From: Siniperca chuatsi
Lineage: Eukaryota; Chordata; Actinopteri; Centrarchiformes; Sinipercidae
DNA length: 64,000 bases
Reading direction: 5' to 3'
NCBI RefSeq assembly: GCF_020085105.1
Contig: NC_058055.1
Span: 28,776,872-28,840,871, forward strand
The notes beneath the pieces are model-generated. The model saw nothing but the letters and a program-made list of their open reading frames with translations, did not search any database and was not told the origin of the DNA. This document shows positions 56,588 to 64,000 of the stretch, piece after piece; within the stretch, counting starts at the first letter, position 1, and each line of letters begins with the position of its first letter. The position numbers were made by a program, and so were the translations under genes.

Positions 56588-56701
56588 GCTGCTGTTAGAG
56601 ACCAGAGATCACTTCTCTCCAGAGCAGAGGACACAGAGCAGATACTACTGACTGAAGACTTTTAATTTCTCTCTTTAATCTACATAATTCCTCATCTGAC
56701 C

Positions 56702-59700
56702 ATGCAGAAAAGAAAAAACAGCAGAAGATATGGAGAACAATTTGTTAAAGGTCGGCATTTGAAGCTGAATGATTTGAGAGAGGAAGCTGAGAAAATAAAC
56801 TTGCCCAGCAAGTACCTCTACAAAAAAAACATCCCGGCTTCCCCCCAGCCAGAGTTTCGTGTATCTCATCTGAAACACGACACAAACGCAGATGGATTAC
56901 GTGGCATCAGGAGGGATGATGGCTTCAAGAACCCAGGCAACGAATCTCTGCTGTGGTGGAGTCTGGCTGTGGGACCCGATGAGATAGCGTCAGCTGAGAG
57001 GAGGCTCCTGGAGACGACCTACCCAGACCGGACGGAGGAGCAGGCCCAGATGCAGCAGAGCTTCCTGGAGAAGTTTACTACCTCTCGGCCTTCAAGAAGA
57101 CCTCCAGGCTGGGCTCGTACCGCTTCACCTTGCCCCTGGAGGAGCTGCTGAGGGCCTACAGCGAGCAGGTACTGAGGGTCGGGTTGTGCTGGATCACAAC
57201 TGGTTTGTACGATGTGTCAAAAGTAATAAATCAAAGTGAGAGGTGGGGAGACATGACATTGTTTAAATGTGGAGATAACAGAGCACATTTTCAGACAGTT
57301 CTGACGTGCTGAATTCGGTTGTTCACACGAAAAGTGACAGAAATAGTTGTGTGAAGACTGAAAAAAGAGAGCTGAGAGAGAAGTTCAAATAGATCTAATG
57401 AGGAAAGTCAGTCCGACATCGCAAAGGTGTGTGGGGAGGGTGTTTCTGAAGCTATTCGGTCTGACGGAGTATACTGCAGCTTAACTGTCTTTACTGTGTC
57501 TGTCAGCTAGTGATGGGGGGACGAAGCTTTCGAAGCGTTTGATACAAAATGGCGACACCTGCTGGGCAACTCTTGGTGTTACATTTGTATAGAAAGTCAG
57601 AATACAAGTGGTCTTATTGCTTTCATTATTGTGATTTTGTCAATAAAGCTTATATGCTTTCTGGACATTTACAGGGACTTTGATGAATGAATTACAGTGA
57701 GTTTTCCATTAAAACCTCTTTTATTGTCTCCAGTTTTGCTCTGGCGATCTGCCCGTCATGCGGGTGTATGAGACCATACTGTACAAACAGGAAGTGATGC
57801 ACGTTGTGCTGGTCCACAGCCCAGCCAATCAGGAGGAGTTCTCTAAATATCCTTTGCTGACTGACGACCCAAACTCTGTCTGCACCTACAAAGATGGCAG
57901 CTTCTTCTGGAGGCCTGAGGCCATGTGTGAGACACACAAGTAAGTATTAGGGACTTTGTGACTGCAGACACTTGACCTTCCCTGCTGTTATTACAGACAC
58001 TGGACTAACTGAAATGAGTGAAAGGATGAAAATATTTTCTTTGTCTCTGTTTTTTTTGGCAGGTATAAGTTGGTCCTGAGACATGATGAAAAGCAGATGG
58101 AAGTGGAGCGGGTGGAGTTTTACCCTCAGTTTTATGTTTGGGATCATGTCACTGTCGCTCTGCATGTGGACGAACAGGTACCTTCACCCTTTTTAGCAGA
58201 GAACTGAAAATGACACTGGATTGTTCTGTCCAAGCAGATCTGCAGTTTCTGTGTAGATTCAGGCCTTGATGACGGATCACTCTCCCACCTCTCACCTCTC
58301 AGCCTGACCTCCTACCTGTCAGCTCCCACCTCTCAGCTCCCACCTCCCACCTCTCAGCCTGACCTCCCACCTCCCAGCTCCCACCTCTCAGCTCTCAGCC
58401 TGACCTCCCACCTCCCAGCTCCCACCTCTCACCTCTCAGCCTGACCTCCCACCTCTCAGCCTGACCTCCCACCTCCCAGCTCCCACCTCTCAGCTCTCAG
58501 CCTGACCTCCCACCTCTCAGCCTGACCTCCCACCTCTCAGCTCCCACCTCCCAGCTCTCAGCCTGACCTCTGACCTCCCACCTCTCAGCCTGACCTCTGA
58601 CCTCCCACCTCCCACCTCTCAGCTCCCACCTCCCAGCTCTCAGCCTGACCTCCCACCTCCCAGCTCCCACCTCTCACCTCTCAGCCTGACCTCCCACCTC
58701 TCAGCCTGACCTCCCACCTCCCAGCTCCCACCTCTCAGCTCACAGCCTGACCTCCCACCTCTCAGCCTGACCTTCCACCTCTCAGCTCCCACCTCCCAGC
58801 TCTCAGCCTGACCTCTGACCTCCCACCTCTCAGCCTGACCTCTGACCTCCCACCTCCCACCTCTCAGCTCCCACCTCCCACCTCTCAGCCTGACCTCCCA
58901 CCTCTCAGCCTGACCTCTGACCTCCCAGCTCCCACGTCCTAGCTCCTCACTTAAAAGCAGTAATGTAAGGCCAGACTGCTTCTGTTTTGAGAGTTAATAG
59001 CAGTGTCAGAAGATTCAGTCGTCTTTATTACTGTGTATGATTATTTAATGTCACTGTTCTAATGCAATATTTAGTTGCTTGGCAAACTAACATGCAACGA
59101 GCATTAGAAGTGTCTTTACTTTAGGAAAAAATGTCTGCAGTAATAATAAGTCATGGGAAGTGTGCTGATGAGTATTACACATGATTGTGTTACTCTACTC
59201 GGGTGTTTTCTTCTCCATCAATACCCCCCATCGATGGCGGGTGTAATGCAAAACTTGCCAAAACACTTGTCCGTGAATAATTCAGACGATCCACCGTGTG
59301 GACGACGTATAATCGATATTATGGTTGTGTCGCATCAAAAGTAAATGTGCATTTTCTACCCATACATGAATAATAGATGTGGGAACTAGAAAGAGCCTTT
59401 TAGTTGTAGCCACATCAAGCTCCAATGTGGGATATAGAAAGCATAACCACAACCTATTTTAATTGGTGTAATTTCGGAGGTTGAGGTACAACAATTCCCG
59501 ATTTCCTGATTCCCCTCATTATTATAATGATTATTCACTATGTTGTTATATTTAAATCAACTTAAGCTAATGTATACATGGATCATTCTACTGAATTGAT
59601 GCAAACCGCTGTCCCACAACCAAAAATCGAATTAATTTATAAAGCAATTAAGTATGCAAATCCTAGATGTTTATGTTTAAGTCCCCTAAAATGTCAGCGC

Positions 59701-60563
59701 TTGACTTTACTGACTCGTGTCTGTGCAGAGTTTCTCGCTAGAGGTGTTTTCACATTCCTCTGCTGGAGGGGGAGATGTCTGTACTCTTCCCTAAAATCTG
59801 AGATTCAGACGGACTCCTGGAAGCTAGCTTTGGGACGTCACAAGTTCCAAAGCCAATCGTAACGCCACCGGCAAAGAAACCTGAAACCTGCAGCGCAGAG
59901 CGGAGAGTTTGCACTAAGCTAGCGTAGTGAAGGTTGTGTGCAAACCGGACCCTGGAGCTTGGTTGCTGTCAGCTTCAGTATTTTATTCCTGCTGGAAATG
60001 ACGAGAGGCCCCATCCTGTCTGAACCTTCCTGCCACATCGTGTGTTTCTTTTGTTTAGTTTATGTGAAGTGTGCAAGATGACTGTCGATAAATATTTGGA
60101 AAATTTTAAGATAATTTTACACACAAAGAAAAATCAGTTGAAATGACAGTTACATGTGTTACTGCAGTACAGAAGTAGATCCTGACTGTTAGAATATAGA
60201 CAGAAATTTCCTTTATAGTCCTGAATTCTACTGTAAGAGATTCTGTATTATACTGTATCTAACGTTAATGGTAATCTGAGTTAGCACTTAGCATGGCTGC
60301 TAACAATCCAGCCCTGCATCCTCACAGCCTTCTGCAAAGACCCTGCAGTTGTTCTGCTCGTCATCTTCTTCTGTTCTTTTCTGTTTTAGGTGCTGAACTT
60401 TGATGGTGACCGACTGAGAGAGAACCTTAAGTTCTGTAGTCGAGGAGAGGTTCAAATCAATCGTATTTACACTTTTGATGACTTCCCTGAAGCTGAAACG
60501 CTTGTTAACGAATTGTGGCCCGACTATTCCTCACCACTGGAGAAAGTTGAACAGCTAAATTAA
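56702..60563 (+). CDS. Unrecognised fish gene, four exons, frameshifted in exon 1
   Basis: I do not recognise this family. Exons: 56702-57168, 57734-57939, 58063-58177 and 60390-60563; all junctions are GT-AG. Exon 1 is 467 bases, one short of the 468 needed to join exon 2 in phase 0. The frame is lost near the TTT at 57074-57076. Before it the frame reads MQKRKNSRRYGEQF and SLLWWSLAVGPDEI; after it the neighbouring frame carries on sensibly (TSRLGSYRFTLPLEELLRAY). Without the slip the protein would be about 320 residues; as written it stops after 149. No signal peptide or membrane segment is seen. Exon 2 has VMRVYETILYKQEVMHVVLV and FFWRPEAMCETHK; exon 3 has VERVEFYPQFYVWDHVTVAL; exon 4 ends SPLEKVEQLN. 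The clean splice sites and open exons 2-4 suggest a recent break or a base error in the assembly. A related truncated copy lies at 49955-50810. Confidence 0.75.
58283..58945. repeat. CT-rich VNTR in intron 3 of the duplicated gene
   Basis: About 0.66 kb of CTCCCACCTCTCAGCCTGAC-type units in nested order, against 0.3 kb in the paralogous intron. Confidence 0.95.
58946..60142. other. Intron segment absent from the truncated copy
   Basis: About 1.2 kb with no counterpart in the 50 kb copy, whose intron jumps from the VNTR to TGACAGTTACATGTGTTACT. No gene is recognised; the frame at 59578-59862 is unsupported. Either an insertion here or, more simply, a deletion there. Confidence 0.6.
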
Positions 60564-63500
60564 GGGAGTCTGTGGTTGTTTCATATATTGTTTTGTATAC
60601 TGAAACACAAGTTTGGCCTTTCCAAAAAAACATGTCTTCATTGTTTTCTTTTTCTTTTTACAGCAGTGATAATTGAAGGGTTAATATAATCTCTGTTTTA
60701 ATAAATCATGTTTTTTTATTGTGCATTTAAAGTAATATCAATCCAACTGGTGTTGGTTTATTCATTTTAAGAGTTTTAATATAAGCTCTACAAACCATTT
60801 GATTCTTTGACGTTTGTGGTAACCAGGGGCGATTCTACCCTGTTTTATAGTGTATTATATTTTTTGCTTAGTGCTTCTGTTCCTGTGTGCACTGACATGA
60901 CAGTGAGCTGCTGTAACGAAAGAGTTTCACCTCAGGGATCAATGAAGTATTTCTGATTCTGATTCTGATTCTAGAGTTTGGCCTTCAGTTCAGTTTTTAC
61001 TAATTAAAGTTGCATTTCCCAGTAATGCCAAAGTGGTGGTCTCTGTCAAGCTGGTATCTGTATGTCTTTGCCAGCCAACTGCTGTGGAAAAGGGGTGTTA
61101 AAATTTGTTTAGGAACGTTCTCACTGCCGTGTAAAGGGTGAGAAATAAAACTTTGCTAACAATTGTTTTTATTTCCAACATATTAATGGTACATGAAAAT
61201 ACGTGGTAGTCATGAGAATGTGGGATTTACATAAGAAAAATAAATCTGTACATCAAATGTGAAGCATTTCGCCCTTGTTCCCCACCCAATCCCAAGAAAA
61301 AATTAATTAATGATGTAAAAATGAATAAATACGTTTAAAAAAATTATTTTCAGCAGCTTGGTTTCTGAAAAATCTGAAATGTTTCAGTAAGAACAATTAT
61401 GGAAATAATTAACTTCTAATGGAGTATTTTCAGTGTCATATTGATACTTTTACTTAAGTAAAAGATCTGAATACTTCTTCCACTGCCACGTCACTCATGC
61501 TTATCACATGTGTTTGCTGTGTTAGTGAGGCAGCTAGCCAGCTATAGTTTGTCAGTACAGTCAGTAACGTAGCAGACTGAAAGGTTAGCATCAGAGCATC
61601 TCTTCATCATTCTGCAGCTCAGCAGACGACGGTGAGGCGGTAGTTTGGGTCTGGTGTTGACTTCACGCTACGTTGTTACCGAGCTGTTGAGATGCTGGAA
61701 AGTAAATAAACAACGTCACCATATTTTACACTCCTGTGACAACAGTCATGCCACTCATGCTTATCATACTCGTTTCTGCCTATATGTTCTAACATTAATA
61801 AGTGTAACGGTACTGTTAAATGTATTCACACTAAACTCTTTTGTTCAGGACTCAGAGTTTGGTACGCCCTCCAAACCGAACACTTCCAGTTGCTGCATTT
61901 CCAAAATTTAGAATTCAAAAGTATGTTTTTCCACAGGATAGTTGCAAGTTTCCCCTGAACGTTAATAGCAGAAGCGCTGTTCACCTCTGAACTCAGCAGC
62001 AGCGAACCACGAAGTTAATGTTTGTGACTGTTATACATTAACAGCGAAATATTGCTAAAGATAAGATGTTTTAATAAGAAAGAACATTTCTGATTGGAGT
62101 TCAGTCCATTGAAATACTGGTTTGGAACAGCATGCGGCATAAATCTCATAGCTTGTTAGAGTAGAGAATACGTGGTTTAGTAGAGAGGACATCAGACGTT
62201 TTGCCAGTGACTTCACTTATTACATTAAAGTTATTTTTGATATATCTTTTATATTCATCATTAAGCCAGTGACTTCACTTATTACATTAAAGTTATTTTT
62301 GAAAATAAATTCATCATTAAGTTCAATATATATATACATTGTTTCTACATTCTTTAAATTATTAAATTCCCACAAAATATCTGTGAAGATAACTGTTTCA
62401 GTGCACTGATGTGTGACTAAAGTTCATTGTTAAGCTGTAAAATATCCTGCCTCCATTACATATCTTTGTCACAAGTTTATATACATATTTATATACAACA
62501 ATATATATAAAGAATGTCGGCATATTTATATACAATATATGGATATTGACTTTTATATCGAATTCTTACCCTAATATCGGTATCTGCATGGGCCCCAGAA
62601 ATCCAGTATCGGTTGGGCTCTACTCACAAGGGACAGAAGTGGCAGGGGTGGCCAGATATTGGCAAGCCAGTGCAGGCAGCTGTAGATGGACCCCTGCATG
62701 AGGTGACAGCCACTGCAGTGGACACTCTTCCATGATGATGCTGGGTTCTACTTTATAGAGACTCACAGCCCTGTTAGGCCCCATTTCATCATCTGAATCT
62801 GAGTCTGAAGCCAACAGCAGGACATTTTACTGCTTTAATACTTTAAGTACCTTTTCCTGAATATACTTACATACTTTCATACATAGTATTTGTACAGTGT
62901 GGTATTAGTACTTTTACTGAAGTAAAGTATCTGAGTACTTCCTGCAGCGCTGCATCTTAACATGCTACCTGGATCACTTAATATTTCCTTGTTCCATTAC
63001 ACAGAGTGAGTCTAATCCTCCAGTGAGTACCAGCAGGTGGCAGCACGACTCATTATCTGACTGATCTCCGACTCTGTGGAGGAAACAAACAACATCAACA
63101 TGTTCGGCCTGCAACACAAAAGTAGTTTGGATTATTATTGATCATTTGTCCTGAATTCATCATCAGTTTGTCTTTAATCCAAACTCACACTAACAGCTCA
63201 GTGGTGGAAAGTACAGTTGGAGGTACTTGTACTGTACATTTTATGCCTCCTTATACTTCTTCTCCACTATATTTATCTGACAGCTGTAGTTACTTTGCAT
63301 ATTAAGATTTAACAAAGAAAACATGTGGTCACTTCATTAAATATTATTCATAGTTAAAGATTAAGCTAACAGGAGTTGATTAAAATGAGCTCCGAGCCGA
63401 CCAACTACACGAACATGCTGTTTACATGTTAATGCATCAATAATAATAATCCAATAATATAATATACTATAAAACAATAAAACACTCTGTAAGGGGTCAT

Positions 63501-63649
63501 TTTACATTATGAGTAATTAGATAGTTTGAAGTAAAGTAAGTCCAGCTGAGGCTGATGGGAACGTCATCAGTTCTGCAGGTATTTGGTCAGAAACCAAAGT
63601 GTTGGACACAACAGCTGCTGAGATGTTTCAGTCTGAACCAAAGCGGAGG
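60564..63649 (+). repeat. 3' flank of the duplicated gene, partner of 50811-53865
   Basis: It aligns with the other copy through to repeat B at 63540-63650. Relative to that copy it lacks about 21 bases containing the AATAAA just after the stop, and it has an alternative AATAAA at 60700-60705. Other small differences lie at 62245-62345 and 62518-62570. Confidence 0.9.
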
Positions 63650-63778
63650 ACAGACAGGCAGGCAGACAGAGGCAGGCAGACAGGCAGGCAGGCAGGCAGA
63701 CAGGCAGGCAGACAGGCAGACAGGCAGACAGGCAGGCAGGCAGACAGACAGGCAGGCAGACAGGCAGACAGGCAGACA

Positions 63779-63811
<33 letters not shown>

Positions 63812-63922
63812 ACAGACAGGCAGGCAGACAGGCAGACAGGCAGACAGACAGGCAGGCAGGCAGGCAGACAGGCAGGCAGGCAGACAGACAGGCAGGCAGA
63901 CAGGCAGACAGGCAGCAGACAG

Positions 63923-63973
<51 letters not shown>

Positions 63974-64000
63974 ACAGGCAGACAGGCAGACAGGCAGACA
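63650..64000. repeat. (GGCA/GACA)n array running off the window
   Basis: GGCAGGCAGACA-type tetranucleotides run from the end of repeat B to the last base. The paralogous array at 53866-54150 is shorter and ends in unique sequence. Confidence 0.97.

Noticed and set aside
51901..62167. 88-residue frames at 51901-52167 and 61645-61911, nearly identical
   Set aside because: Conserved only because the 3-kb flank is duplicated. There are no domains and no exon context.

Overview
This is teleost (spiny-rayed fish type) nuclear DNA. It has split genes with GT-AG introns and (CA)n/(TG)n tracts, several ray-finned-fish repeats (L2-like and RTE-like LINE ends, Penelope-like elements, a tRNA-type SINE, a TA-flanked TIR element), and very many minisatellites. 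No bacterial, viral or CRISPR features were seen. Most long open frames here are artefacts of tandem repeats whose period is a multiple of three, or antisense shadows of exons.

Three gene loci can be supported. (1) A RhoG-family small GTPase on the + strand: three coding exons at 18344-21441 give a complete 191-residue protein. A likely non-coding first exon ends at 9270, so a 2.3-kb minisatellite lies in its first intron. (2) pgap2, the GPI-anchor remodelling factor, on the - strand: five coding exons at 43733-36975 give a complete 254-residue protein. A likely 5' non-coding exon has its donor at 45345. The two genes converge, as I recall RHOG and PGAP2 doing on human 11p15.4, so this looks like an old linkage. 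(3) At 49.8-63.6 kb there is a locally duplicated gene family that I do not recognise. One copy (56702-60563, +, four exons, about 320 residues) has every exon but carries a 1-base frameshift in exon 1. A second copy (49955-50810) keeps only the end of exon 3 and exon 4. A third trace (55048-55540) keeps only promoter-type sequence.

Layout: 0-9 kb repeats, with a Penelope-like remnant that still encodes a GIY-YIG domain; 9-21.7 kb rhog; 22-36.9 kb intergenic repeats and three minisatellites; 37-45.7 kb pgap2 with repeats in its introns; 45.7-49.6 kb nested LINE remnants; 49.8-64 kb the duplicated family, ending in a tetranucleotide array that runs off the window.

The most unusual observation is that the last exon of the duplicated family differs at 10 of 174 bases between copies. 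All 10 differences alter amino acids, while the preceding intron differs at only about 3 of 243. The next most unusual are a 20-bp Penelope-like insertion with a perfect 14-bp target duplication, and a dispersed element whose end has grown into a 0.6-kb minisatellite. All counts were made by eye.
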